Under the pieces are notes generated by a model. It worked only from the letters and a program-made list of their open reading frames with translations. It made no database searches and was not told where the DNA came from. Position numbers and translations under genes: made by a program. DNA of 51,585 bases from positions 1 to 51,585 of the forward strand of contig JAXGMN010000074.1 of assembly GCA_040768665.1 (NCBI GenBank), read 5' to 3'. This document shows positions 18,058-25,534 of the stretch, one piece after another; positions within the stretch are counted from its first letter, which is position 1, and every line of letters starts with the position of its first letter. The DNA comes from JABWBD01 sp040768665 (GTDB taxonomy: Bacteria; Planctomycetota; Planctomycetia; Pirellulales; Thermoguttaceae).

Positions 18058-18702
18058 CGAGTGACGCATTCATCCGCACCGGCCTGTCCGGCCGTCCGGC
18101 AGCGGCGGCTACCACACGCACCCGGCGACTGAGTCAGCAGCCTCATGTTGATCTCCGGGGCGCCACCCCGGTCGAAAGCGCCATCGGTCTGGTGGCGTTT
18201 TCGGCAGGCCCATCGGTGACAGCGCGTCACCGATGAATGGGGGGCCCCTGGTGAACGCCCTCTTCTCTTCTGCCGGATGCTCCGGCGCGCCCCCGTGTAG
18301 CCCCTCAGACGCCCCAGGATCGCTTCGAGCGGTGCGGGACTGGCCTAGGTCGGCCGATCCCAGCGAGGCCCGTCAGCGCTCTAGGAGAGCGTGAGGATCG
18401 ACGCGGAAGCTGCCGTAGGTTCTGGGGCTTGATGTTCGGGGGACAACGCAAGAGCGGCTGTTTGGAAGCTTCTCATCGTTGTGCTCCGGGGCGCGTCGGG
18501 GTCGAGTCGCCCTCAGACTGCCAGCGGCTCTGCCGAACGACTCGGCCAGGCCGGCCGAGGCATCCGACAACGAAGTCGCCGGGGGACCCATCGGTTTCGA
18601 GGTTTGAACCAACCTCCCCGCCCGGTCGCCGGGCCCCAGTACGTTATCCCGTTCCAGCTCTGCACCGTTTTCGTGCGTTAAGACAGGCAACCTACCCCTG
18701 TT
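18058..18702. other. Gene-poor left part of the integrative element
   Basis: No frame here shows family similarity or a convincing ribosome binding site. The region contains one perfect operator-like inverted repeat (18211-18235). The rest is GC-rich with short overlapping frames that look like shadows; I see nothing else to annotate. Confidence 0.4.
18211..18235. promoter_or_regulatory. Inverted repeat CATCGGTGAC-N5-GTCACCGATG
   Basis: A perfect 10-bp inverted repeat around AGCGC, containing TGACA and CGTCA. It is one of four related sites inside the element (also 18703, 23015, 24578) and absent from the rest of the window as far as I can see. It is probably a binding site for an element-encoded regulator. 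Confidence 0.55.
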
Positions 18703-18727
18703 CATCGGTGACAGCGTGTCAGCGATC
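18703..18727. promoter_or_regulatory. Inverted repeat CATCGGTGACAGCGTGTCAGCGAT
   Basis: Same motif as at 18211-18235 with one mismatch between the arms (GTCAGCGAT instead of GTCACCGAT). The core TGACA-GCG-TGTCA is perfect. It lies immediately before the first copy of the duplicated HTH/ParB-remnant segment. Confidence 0.5.
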
Positions 18728-18730
18728 AGA

Positions 18731-19042
18731 AACCGGAGGAAGAAAGCTGTTGGTGTTCGTGGCCCTGAAAAGATGGATCAAAATGATCCATCTTTTACCT
18801 CCGAGATTCTAGCGGCCGAGTTCGGCGTATCCCCGGCGACGATCAAGCGCGACGGCCGCGATCAGCCGGCAGCCGTGGCTTGGTGAAAGCGACTGGCACA
18901 CGCTGTTGCGGTTCCGTCCATCGAGCTCGCAGATCGTGATCGGCTCGCGCTGGCCGTTCTTTTGGAAGTGTCGAATCCGGAGGCCCGTCAACCTGCCGCT
19001 TGATCCGTCTCTGCCGGGCGTTTGAAGTTGGAGTCCGTATCC
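18731..19042. repeat. Duplicated degenerate HTH/ParB-like segment, copy A
   Basis: About 310 bp are homologous to 21363-21688, from AACCGGAGGAAGAAAG through GCCGGGCGTTTGAAGTT. The plus strand encodes an HTH-like fragment (AAEFGVSPATIKRDG). The minus strand encodes a ParB N-terminal-like fragment (KNGQREPITIC..LDGRNRN). Compared with copy B the ParB fragment here has lost 9 bases (GACGGCATG region). Neither fragment belongs to an intact gene. Confidence 0.6.
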
Positions 19043-19068
19043 ATCTTCCGTATGCCCCTCACGTCCTA

Positions 19069-20013
19069 TCATTCCCGCGGCTTCATTCTTTCCCGCCCCA
19101 TGTTCTCGATCAGCCCGGCCACCTTCACGACCAAATCGACGCTGATGTCCGGCACCTCGGGGTTCATGGCGAAGTAGTCTGCGAGATATTCTCCTGACGG
19201 GATCTCGACGTCGAGCCGGGCACGACCAGATAGGCAATGGACTCCGCCTCGAACTCCCGTACATGGTGTTTCAGGCCGCGCCCGGTCCGGCCAGTATTTC
19301 CATTTCACGTCCGGTATCCCCAGATGGCCGCAGTAGAGATGGGCAAGCTCGTGGACGACCGTCGCGTACTTGGCTTCCTTGCTCAATGAATCATTGACGA
19401 GGAGGTCATAGCGGTGGGGGACGCCGATGAACTTGGGTGTACGGTCCTCGTTCCTTCCGGCGCGAAAAGTCAGCAGCGCCACCTTACGACCGTCCACTGG
19501 GCAGATCGACCCTCCGGACTGAGAGCCCTCTTTGTTCGCCTGGCTCCGGATGCCGTCGCGTACGGCGTTCTCGATCGTCCGTTCCAACTGGCCGCCGACC
19601 CGACCGCGCCGAACCTCAAACGGCCTGTCGATCTCGGGTGGAAGAGGTGCGGCGTATGGGCCGGGCTCGGTATCGGAGACGTCGAAGACGATCATGACAG
19701 GCCCCATAGGCTGAAGGATCACCAGGGGGCGCGCTGTGGGTTTGATGGTCCGGCCGTAGTCATTGATCCAGCGGTGCGCCGGTAGCACGAACCTCGCGCC
19801 CTTCATTTGGATCCGCACCAGCATAGCGTTGTACGGGGAATACGATCGGAACCCCTTCACAAACTTCAGGAGAGTCTTGTAAGACTTGGTGGTGCGGTAA
19901 TGTTCGGCGAAACAGAAGAGTTCGTCCAGAACTCGCTTGGTTGCCTGTGCTTCCCAGTCGGCTGCTGGGGAGTCGCCATCCGGCCAGTCCTGACGTTCAC
20001 TCAAAGCGCTCAT
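19069..20013 (-). CDS. ArdC/ImmA-IrrE-like metallopeptidase, frame disrupted
   Basis: A 314-residue protein with an N-terminal ArdC/DUF1738-like region (about 20-115; SPYNAMLVRIQMKGARFV, DYGRTIKP) and a zinc-peptidase domain with HELAH at 221-225. Such proteins on mobile elements act in anti-restriction or cleave repressors. The frame between residues about 244 and 264 is non-homologous (TGVRGGVHCLSGR). In the neighbouring frame the same DNA reads REFEAESIAYLV, the expected segment with the third zinc ligand. A base gained upstream and one lost downstream restore the frame, so the ORF stays open while the ligand segment is scrambled. ATG 20013 has GAGGCGA upstream; the TTG 20028 start is less likely. 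Probably inactive unless the indels are errors. Confidence 0.7.
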   Translation of the reverse strand: MSALSERQDWPDGDSPAADWEAQATKRVLDELFCFAEHYRTTKSYKTLLKFVKGFRSYSPYNAMLVRIQMKGARFVLPAHRWINDYGRTIKPTARPLVILQPMGPVMIVFDVSDTEPGPYAAPLPPEIDRPFEVRRGRVGGQLERTIENAVRDGIRSQANKEGSQSGGSICPVDGRKVALLTFRAGRNEDRTPKFIGVPHRYDLLVNDSLSKEAKYATVVHELAHLYCGHLGIPDVKWKYWPDRARPETPCTGVRGGVHCLSGRARLDVEIPSGEYLADYFAMNPEVPDISVDLVVKVAGLIENMGRERMKPRE

Positions 20014-20297
20014 GATTTCGCCTCGCAAAGGTCAGCGGTGCTTACGGCTTTCCGCTACGCCAGTGGGACATGGAGAAGGAGCGATAACTCGATACCGCCC
20101 CCACCATACCGCGATCACCCGCTGAAGAGAAGAGCCGCTCTTCGCCGCGCGAACCCTACTCGGCTCCAAGGGGCACGGAACGGCTGCTCAGTATTGTGGG
20201 TGTTCCAGAGTGTGAGTAGGCTTTCTATCGTGACACCGGCTTCGATTGCGCATTCGCGTCAGGGCGGCACTTCTCAATTCCAACAAGAGGAAACTCC

Positions 20298-20768
20298 ATG
20301 AGAGAATTCGGCCTTTTCGCAGGAAGTAGGCGCGGGTTACCCCGGGTTCGCCAGGAACTCCCCGAAGCCCTCCAAGGCGTGCGGGACGCCTGGGGTGATC
20401 TCCAAACTCTAGGGGCTGTCTACGATCCGGCCGAGCAGGCGCGAAAACAGGCGGCGGTCATCAAGGCAGTGGCGGTCCTCGCCCAGAGAGCCCTGAAGGT
20501 CGGGGCGTTGAATTTTGCGGAGTTCTATGACGAGGTGGTCGCGGCACTCGGGGAGAGCATCGCCCGGAAGCTCAAGTCGACCATGCAGAGAGAATGGGAG
20601 AAGGTCAAACCAGCGGCTACAGATGAGCCGGACAAAAGTCCCGCCACGGAGGTCGCCGCCGTTAAGTGCGCCATAGTGGAGACAATGCCCGAAGACACAT
20701 GCAAGACCACAGCCTCGGCGCGCGACGCGATAATGCGCACAGTGGATGGAGGGATCGAAAGCCTTTGA
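20298..20768 (+). CDS. Unknown helical protein of the element
   Basis: A 156-residue protein with no family I recognise. It is predicted soluble and mostly helical (QELPEALQGVRDAWGDL, LAQRALKVGALNFAEFYDEVVAAL), with a basic stretch KLKSTMQREWEKVK at about 95-108. ATG 20298 follows AGAGGAA. It overlaps the start of the TPR gene by 23 bp, so the two are probably translationally coupled. It diverges from the metallopeptidase gene across a 284-bp gap that likely contains both promoters. Confidence 0.6.
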   Translation: MREFGLFAGSRRGLPRVRQELPEALQGVRDAWGDLQTLGAVYDPAEQARKQAAVIKAVAVLAQRALKVGALNFAEFYDEVVAALGESIARKLKSTMQREWEKVKPAATDEPDKSPATEVAAVKCAIVETMPEDTCKTTASARDAIMRTVDGGIESL

Positions 20769-21249
20769 TATCGGGCAGGCACTATTCGCGGATGGGCAAC
20801 TTCACGAAGCCTTGCCCTATCTCGACAAAGCCATTGAGTGCGGCTTCGATTCAGCGGCAGCGTATACCCTCCGCGGTGCGTGCTTGCAGTCACTTGGTTT
20901 CGATCTTGACGCGATAGATGATTTCGACAAGGCAATCTTGTCTGAACCTGAAGATAGCAACTCGTACTTCATGCGGTCAATCTCGAAACAGGCTACGAAC
21001 GATCTACGCGGCAGCGTTTCAGATCTTCGAGAGGCAATTCGGGTCGCAAGTGTGGACAATCTCGCCAACAGAGCGGTCAATCAACTCGCCCGAGAGCATG
21101 GATATGGGAGTGTCGCTGAAAAGTACGAGCAAGACCTAGCGATGGCTGAACTCCAACTCAAACGGCGGACGATCCAGGACCGTCTCCAAGGGATGCGATC
21201 CGGCATTAATACGCATTCCGGGGAGGGAAAAGAGCGGCAAGATTGTTGA
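20746..21249 (+). CDS. TPR-repeat protein of the element
   Basis: A 167-residue protein with about three tetratricopeptide repeats in its first 110 residues, for example ALPYLDKAIECGFDSAAAY, LDAIDDFDKAILSEPEDSN and LRGSVSDLREAIRVA. TPRs mediate protein-protein binding. The C-terminal part (about 120-150) is a charged helix. The start ATG 20746 lies within the last codons of the preceding gene, so the two products probably act together. No enzymatic domain is present. Confidence 0.65.
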   Translation: MEGSKAFDIGQALFADGQLHEALPYLDKAIECGFDSAAAYTLRGACLQSLGFDLDAIDDFDKAILSEPEDSNSYFMRSISKQATNDLRGSVSDLREAIRVASVDNLANRAVNQLAREHGYGSVAEKYEQDLAMAELQLKRRTIQDRLQGMRSGINTHSGEGKERQDC

Positions 21250-21362
21250 ATCTCAAAGTGAGCCACAACAAACCACGGCCGAAACCCTTGCCTCCGAGTT
21301 CGGCGTATCCCCAGCGACGATCAAGCGCGACGGCCAGTTCGCCGCAGCGGTGGAGAGTCTAT
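21250..21362 (+). pseudogene. HTH-fragment remnant
   Basis: A short frame encodes ETLASEFGVSPATIKRDG.. and then AAVESL before a stop at 21361-21363. It matches the HTH-like fragments at about 18797-18850 and 21445-21500 but has no intact N-terminus. It looks like a remnant of a ParB- or regulator-type gene ending with this helix-turn-helix. Confidence 0.45.
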
Positions 21363-21688
21363 AACCGGAGGAAGAAAGCGGCGGCGATGGCGGAAGGGTA
21401 CAGCAAAGAGAACTGTGGATCAAAATGAGCCACGGTCGACCGCAAGTCGCTATCTGAGGAGTTCGGCGTATCCCCGGCGACGATCAAGCGCGCCGGCCGG
21501 TTCGCCGAGCCGTGGCTTGGTGAGCGACTGGCACGCCCTGTTGCGGTTCCGTCCATCGAGGATCATGCCGTCGCAGATCGTGATCGGCTCGCCTATGGCC
21601 GTTCTTCGGAGTGCGTATCCGGGGCCCCGTCAACCTGCCGCTTGATCCGTCTCTGCCGGGCGTTTGAAGTTGCGGGAGTCCCGTATCC
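21363..21688. repeat. Duplicated degenerate HTH/ParB-like segment, copy B
   Basis: Homologous to 18731-19042. On the minus strand the fragment keeps CDGMILDGRNRNRACQSL, a ParB/Srx-fold signature, but a base insertion breaks the frame just before it (KNGHR then shifted). The plus strand keeps EEFGVSPATIKR. No complete gene results. The stretch 21250-21784 between the TPR gene and the next gene contains only these remnants and the promoter region of the next gene. Confidence 0.6.
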
Positions 21689-21784
21689 TCGCTCCGACTG
21701 CCGGCACTTTTTTTGGCTGGAATCCGCGCCCGTCGCGCGAGTATGCTGGTGTGCGGATAAGGCCACAACAAGAGGAGGTGTCTG

Positions 21785-22117
21785 ATGCGAGAAGTCCCGA
21801 TCAGAAAGACGCATCTCTGGCAGATGGTGATCGACAACATCGAACAGATGCACCCGAGGTATCTGGTGAGTCTGGTGGAGGACAAGACCCTGGACTCGGT
21901 GGTACAGCAGAGGATCAGGGCCTACGCGACCCTGCTGCTGAAGCTGAAGGAGAAGATGCCGGGGGCGACGAACTGGGAGATCGAGGAGATCGCCCAAGCG
22001 GAGCACCTGACGCCGGTGAATCCGAACTGGCAGGACGAGAAGCCGTTGAACCGGGAGGAGAAACGGAAACTGAAGGAGTACCTCCGCTCACTGAAACAGG
22101 AGCAGGGTTCGCAGTAA
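21785..22117 (+). CDS. Small helical unknown protein
   Basis: A 110-residue hydrophilic protein with no recognised family. It is rich in Lys/Glu, helical, with a central helix QRIRAYATLLLKLKEKM and a basic-acidic C-terminus (NREEKRKLKEYLRSL). ATG 21785 is preceded by a nearly perfect AGGAGGTG, which supports it as a real, well translated gene. It is followed 19 bp later by a small membrane protein gene, so the two form a pair. Confidence 0.6.
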   Translation: MREVPIRKTHLWQMVIDNIEQMHPRYLVSLVEDKTLDSVVQQRIRAYATLLLKLKEKMPGATNWEIEEIAQAEHLTPVNPNWQDEKPLNREEKRKLKEYLRSLKQEQGSQ

Positions 22118-22136
22118 ACCGGCCGGGAGGTGCGTC

Positions 22137-22619
22137 ATGAAAGATCTGAAATGGCTGTTCAATGGCTCCCTGCTGTGGGCGGCGCTTTGCGGCTGGTTGA
22201 TCATCGCCGCCCTGGGAACTATCCGAGACGGATGGGACCACCGCGGGCCAGGACGCGTCGTGTACGAGTACGACGTAGAGGATGTCCCAGAGGCCAAGTA
22301 CAAACGGAACGCATACGCCACGGGCATCACGCTCCTGGGAACTGGCGTATTCCTGTGGGTGTTGCTTGCCAAGGTCGTCAGAGATGAAGCCGCAACAGCA
22401 AAGGCCGAGGCCGAGTCCTTGCGGATCAGGTGGCATGGCGCAACGCCTACCGCAATGCCCTGCTCGCCGCGCTTAGACGAGGATACCCGGAAACGTGCGG
22501 AGGAGGTGGCCCACTCTTCCGAGACGGTTCTAAACCTGGAAGCCAAAGCGCGCCGGACGCCCTGCTATCGCTGCCGTGTCGCGATTTCGGAGAGGAGTGG
22601 TAACGAGAGTTCTAAGTGA
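22137..22619 (+). CDS. Two-helix membrane protein of the element
   Basis: A 160-residue protein with two membrane segments, about 10-30 (LLWAALCGWLIIAALGTI) and 63-84 (ATGITLLGTGVFLWVLLAKVV), separated by a 30-residue loop, and a hydrophilic C-terminal domain with a CYRC pair near 142-145. GGGAGGTG precedes ATG 22137. It is co-directional with the preceding small gene. I do not recognise the family; a membrane-located accessory role is all that can be said. Confidence 0.55.
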   Translation: MKDLKWLFNGSLLWAALCGWLIIAALGTIRDGWDHRGPGRVVYEYDVEDVPEAKYKRNAYATGITLLGTGVFLWVLLAKVVRDEAATAKAEAESLRIRWHGATPTAMPCSPRLDEDTRKRAEEVAHSSETVLNLEAKARRTPCYRCRVAISERSGNESSK

Positions 22620-22635
22620 GACGCGGTTCAGCGGT

Positions 22636-22664
22636 TTGCTTCCTAAGGCGATTTATGGTAAAAT
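22636..22664 (+). promoter_or_regulatory. Sigma70-like promoter for the integration module
   Basis: TTGCTT (22636-22641), a 17-base spacer and TAAAAT (22659-22664) resemble a housekeeping promoter. It lies 60 bp upstream of the excisionase-like gene and would drive the co-directional module that follows. Confidence 0.5.
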
Positions 22665-22723
22665 AGTGCCCAGCAATCGCAATACCGCGAGCGCAGTTGT
22701 GGGTTGGATAAGGACTGGACCTA

Positions 22724-22927
22724 ATGAGCGAGGAACAAGTTCGAGTAGCTCTAAAGCGTCGTGCCCGTCGTCGACAAGCGGCGGAGTATCTCTGTGTCAG
22801 CGTCAGGCAGTTGGACAAACTGGTGAAAGACCGCAAGATTCCTTGTGCCAGGATCGGCCGAACCGTCGTGAGTGACCTCGACGACCTCGATCGGTACGTC
22901 GACTCTCTAAAGCAACCGGCCGCATAG
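22724..22927 (+). CDS. Excisionase/AlpA-like HTH protein
   Basis: A 67-residue DNA-binding protein of the excisionase/MerR-like winged HTH type. The sequence RQAAEYLCVSVRQLDKLVKDRKIPCARIGRTVV is the standard pattern: helix-turn-helix, then the beta-wing with RIGR, then the VSDLDDLDRYVDSL helix. Such proteins direct excision or act as transcription activators of mobile elements. It is the first gene of the module that ends with the recombinase, and a TGACA-N3-TGTCA inverted repeat lies between it and the next gene, a plausible binding site. Confidence 0.75.
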   Translation: MSEEQVRVALKRRARRRQAAEYLCVSVRQLDKLVKDRKIPCARIGRTVVSDLDDLDRYVDSLKQPAA

Positions 22928-23014
22928 TCCGGCCACCGTGTGCGGCCAACGGTGGTTCGCACGCGTTCCCATGGATGGACTCGCGCGACGGGAGACGGAT
23001 CTCCATAGGCGATT

Positions 23015-23033
23015 AGGTGACAGCGTGTCACCT
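23015..23033. promoter_or_regulatory. Inverted repeat AGGTGACA-GCG-TGTCACCT
   Basis: A perfect 8-bp inverted repeat around GCG, in the 193-bp gap between the excisionase-like gene and the polymerase-like gene. Shares the TGACA-N3-TGTCA core with 18211, 18703 and 24578. Its position suggests control of the polymerase-like gene. Confidence 0.6.
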
Positions 23034-23065
23034 CCGCAGCCCCAAGCTGGCACGCCTTCGCGCAT

Positions 23066-23110
23066 AAAAAAGCCCGTGACGGCAGTTCTTGGCGGATAGC
23101 CGGGACGGGC
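23066..23110 (-). terminator. Minus-strand hairpin with T-run
   Basis: Read on the minus strand, GCCCGTCCCGGC pairs with GCCGTCACGGGC (imperfectly) and is followed by TTTTTT. This is a rho-independent terminator shape, but no minus-strand gene lies upstream of it within 3 kb. It may instead block antisense transcription or fold in the leader of the polymerase-like gene. Confidence 0.35.
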
Positions 23111-23126
23111 AGGGAGATTTGTGACA

Positions 23127-24443
23127 ATGGTCAATTTATCCGATGCATCGGCGCTAAGTCAAGCGAGCGCTGGGTGTTTGGGTTCCCGAGGCATTCGATC
23201 CGGGCGGTTCTTGTCGAACCCGAGTCATGCCGACAAGGCAAGGTGGATGCTTAGCCAGGTGTTGCGGAAACAGTCGCACCATGACACGGACGTGTACGGA
23301 TACGCGAGGCTGCACTCGGATGTTGTCGGCAGGGCGGTTGGACGTCCGGCTGGCCGAATCTGGAAAACCCTCGTCAGTTGTGGCATCATCGAGACGAGTC
23401 CCCATCTCGCCGGAGTGCAGAGTCGCGGCTATCGGCTGACTGGAGAGTCCTTAGATCAGCCAGGACGATACGCGAGACTGGTGGAGCCGATCCTGATCGA
23501 GCGCGTAAAGCGCGAACTGGAACGGCTGGCGAGAGAGAAAGAGTCAACGTGGCTTCCCATTCACTACAGGCTGCGCGAGAGCCAGCACAGGCTGTCCATC
23601 CGCCCCGAGGTTCGTATGGCGCTTGATGCGCTGCCCCCGCGGACGCGGTTGTGCCAGTCGGTTCTGGTCGGGAACTTGGAACGTGGTCGACCATCGTTTA
23701 GTGTTTCGGATACCAGACGAGTGTTTAACGGACTGACGGGGCTGAGTCGTGAGCTGCGAAAGTTTGCGCGACTTGGCGGAGAACCGATTTGCGGCCTCGA
23801 TCTCCGCAGCGCCCAACCGGCGATGCTGGCTCTGCTTTTCCACCCTAATGAGCCAAAAGGCGCGCAAACATATAAAAGCCGGTTCCTGGCCGCCCTGCTG
23901 CCTCCTCCGGCCGGAGCCTCGCCGTGCGGGGTGTCCGCCCTGCTGGATTCGTTCCGTCTGCGGTACGCTGGCTTGTCGTGCGACGTTGGGCCGGACTACT
24001 GGCGGTTCCTGGATCTCGTCCTGTTTGGGGACCTGTGGCTCGCGTTGTCTGACCTTTGCTCTGGTTGTGGCATTCCGATTCCCGCTGTTGAGGACGATAC
24101 CCGGCAGTACGTGAAACGCCTTCTCCTGCGAGACGTCATTGCAAAGCGTGGCCACTATCCCAGCGAGTTCGAGCGGGTTTTCGCGGAGACCTTCCCATCG
24201 GTCCACCGGTTCGTTCGATGGGCCAACCGGGATCACCACGCCACCCTCGTTTGCGTCCTTCAACGTGTCGAGAGTTGGCTGGTGGTCGAGAACGTCGCCC
24301 CGAAACTGGTGGACCGCGTCCCGATCGTGACCCTCCATGATGCGATCTACTGCCGGGCGAGGGATCGGCCGATGGTTCGTCAGGCATTCGAGGATACCTT
24401 TGACCGTTTGGGGATCAAGCTCAGAGTGAAACATGAGGATTGA
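23127..24443 (+). CDS. Polymerase-A-palm-like protein of the element
   Basis: A protein of 438-440 residues (GTG 23121 or ATG 23127; AGGGAG lies upstream). The order of motifs in the C-terminal half resembles family A DNA polymerases. GLDLRSAQPAML (about 225-236) has an invariant-looking Asp and QP, like motif A. YVKRLLLRDVIAKRGHY (about 330-346) followed by FAETFPSVHRF resembles motif B and the region after the O helix. TLHDAIY (404-410) resembles the HDE of motif C. The N-terminal part has an HTH-like region (about 60-105) and a basic helix. I infer a divergent polymerase or replication protein of the element. No 5' or 3' exonuclease motif is visible. The similarity is by eye and could be coincidental. 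Confidence 0.55.
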   Translation: MVNLSDASALSQASAGCLGSRGIRSGRFLSNPSHADKARWMLSQVLRKQSHHDTDVYGYARLHSDVVGRAVGRPAGRIWKTLVSCGIIETSPHLAGVQSRGYRLTGESLDQPGRYARLVEPILIERVKRELERLAREKESTWLPIHYRLRESQHRLSIRPEVRMALDALPPRTRLCQSVLVGNLERGRPSFSVSDTRRVFNGLTGLSRELRKFARLGGEPICGLDLRSAQPAMLALLFHPNEPKGAQTYKSRFLAALLPPPAGASPCGVSALLDSFRLRYAGLSCDVGPDYWRFLDLVLFGDLWLALSDLCSGCGIPIPAVEDDTRQYVKRLLLRDVIAKRGHYPSEFERVFAETFPSVHRFVRWANRDHHATLVCVLQRVESWLVVENVAPKLVDRVPIVTLHDAIYCRARDRPMVRQAFEDTFDRLGIKLRVKHED

Positions 24444-24444
24444 G

Positions 24445-24606
24445 ATGTTCTACGTCGCTGATTTGATTGCTGCCGGGCTCGTCGAGGACGAGGTTGAGGC
24501 TCTGTACGTGGTTCCGGTCGAGCTTCTAATGGATTACCAGCCGTTGCCGGTCGAGGCCCCAGCGGTCAGCCGGCGACCGCTGACACGGTGTCAGCGTTCA
24601 GCTTGA
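24445..24606 (+). CDS. Small ORF coupled to the polymerase-like gene
   Basis: A 53-residue frame (MFYVADLIAAGLVEDEVEALY..) whose start overlaps the stop of the polymerase-like gene, with GAGG in the preceding codons. A start at 24433 is also possible. The first 30 residues are acidic and helical; the last 15 codons contain the operator-like inverted repeat 24578-24596, so its 3' end may be under non-coding constraint. No family recognised. Confidence 0.4.
   Translation: MFYVADLIAAGLVEDEVEALYVVPVELLMDYQPLPVEAPAVSRRPLTRCQRSA
24578..24596. promoter_or_regulatory. Inverted repeat CGCTGACAC-G-GTGTCAGCG
   Basis: A perfect 9-bp inverted repeat 78 bp upstream of the unknown gene at 24674. Core TGACA-CGG-TGTCA, the same half-sites as the other three sites in the element. 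A weaker related sequence (GCGCGACACGCGTCACACG) follows at about 24616-24634. Confidence 0.6.
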
Positions 24607-24673
24607 GGGTTGCGTCGCGCGACACGCGTCACACGACGGAAGATGTGGATTCCCTAAAAAGAAGGAATGCGAA

Positions 24674-25393
24674 ATGGAAAGTAGGGTTGTAGCGACAGAG
24701 CGTCTGCGGAGAGAGGGACGGTGGGAGGAGGCGTCGGCGTACAAAGAAGCCGTGCGTGACGATCTCCGGTCCCAGGGGACGAGACGGAACGAGGCGATTT
24801 CGATGGCCTGGGAAGCAATGCTTCAGAAGTACGCACCGGCCGAGACGGAGGAGCCGGAGGAGTTCGACTTCGACGCTCTGGGTGGACAGGTCGGAGACGG
24901 TGAGCCGGATCTGACCGACGACACGCTCTGGGTTTACCAGCATTTGGAAAACAAGAAGGCGAAGCCAGAAGATGCCCCGTCTCTTGGGGCGTGGTCGCTG
25001 CTCCAATGGGCCCGGAGGGCTCGGAACCAGTTTTTCGAGCGGATTCTGCCGAAGGCGATGACGGTGCGCGACAGGCGCGGCGGAGGGACGATCGAGGATG
25101 TCGACCCGAGTCTCGACGAGGTCTACGAGATACTAACGACCCTGATGAGACCGTTCGAGGAGAACCTGCTAAGGGGCGTGCCGGTGGCTGTCCAGGTGGA
25201 GATCGACCGGATCCTGGGGCTCTGGACGCGGCATTTCAACCAGAAGCTGCCAGCAAACGCAGGCGAGGGATTGGCGGCGAGTGTGACCGATCTGGTCAGC
25301 AAGGTCATCAAGGCGGTGCTGGCGGACCCCGCACAGTTCAAGGTGGGGGAAGGAGAGCGCGAACATACCTCGGATGGCTCCACCGCGGCGTGA
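24674..25393 (+). CDS. Unknown protein of the integration module
   Basis: A 239-residue soluble protein, acidic in the middle (ETEEPEEFDFDALGG, about 56-70) and helical at both ends. Near 100-125 it has LGAWSLLQWARRARNQFFERILP, and at about 150-200 helices such as EVYEILTTLMRPFEENLL. No catalytic or DNA-binding motif is evident and I do not recognise the family with confidence; similar proteins may accompany recombinases in planctomycete elements. AAGGA precedes ATG 24674. It sits between the polymerase-like gene and the XRE regulator, behind an operator-like inverted repeat. Confidence 0.6.
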   Translation: MESRVVATERLRREGRWEEASAYKEAVRDDLRSQGTRRNEAISMAWEAMLQKYAPAETEEPEEFDFDALGGQVGDGEPDLTDDTLWVYQHLENKKAKPEDAPSLGAWSLLQWARRARNQFFERILPKAMTVRDRRGGGTIEDVDPSLDEVYEILTTLMRPFEENLLRGVPVAVQVEIDRILGLWTRHFNQKLPANAGEGLAASVTDLVSKVIKAVLADPAQFKVGEGEREHTSDGSTAA

Positions 25394-25499
25394 TTCTCGC
25401 AGGCGCGGGCGCGCGTGGGGCAAGGTCCAAGACTCGCCGTGTTTGACGCGTTGATGCTGGGCCGTCACAGGCCACGCAATTTCATCGCACTCGATCTGC

Positions 25500-25527
25500 T
25501 TGACAAGCCACAAGCAGAGGTTACAAT
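25500..25527 (+). promoter_or_regulatory. Strong sigma70-like promoter of XRE gene
   Basis: TTGACA (25500-25505), a 16-base spacer and TACAAT (25522-25527). The expected transcription start, about 25534-25536, coincides with the ATG at 25535, which predicts a leaderless message for the regulator. Confidence 0.55.
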
Positions 25528-25534
25528 GGCCGCT

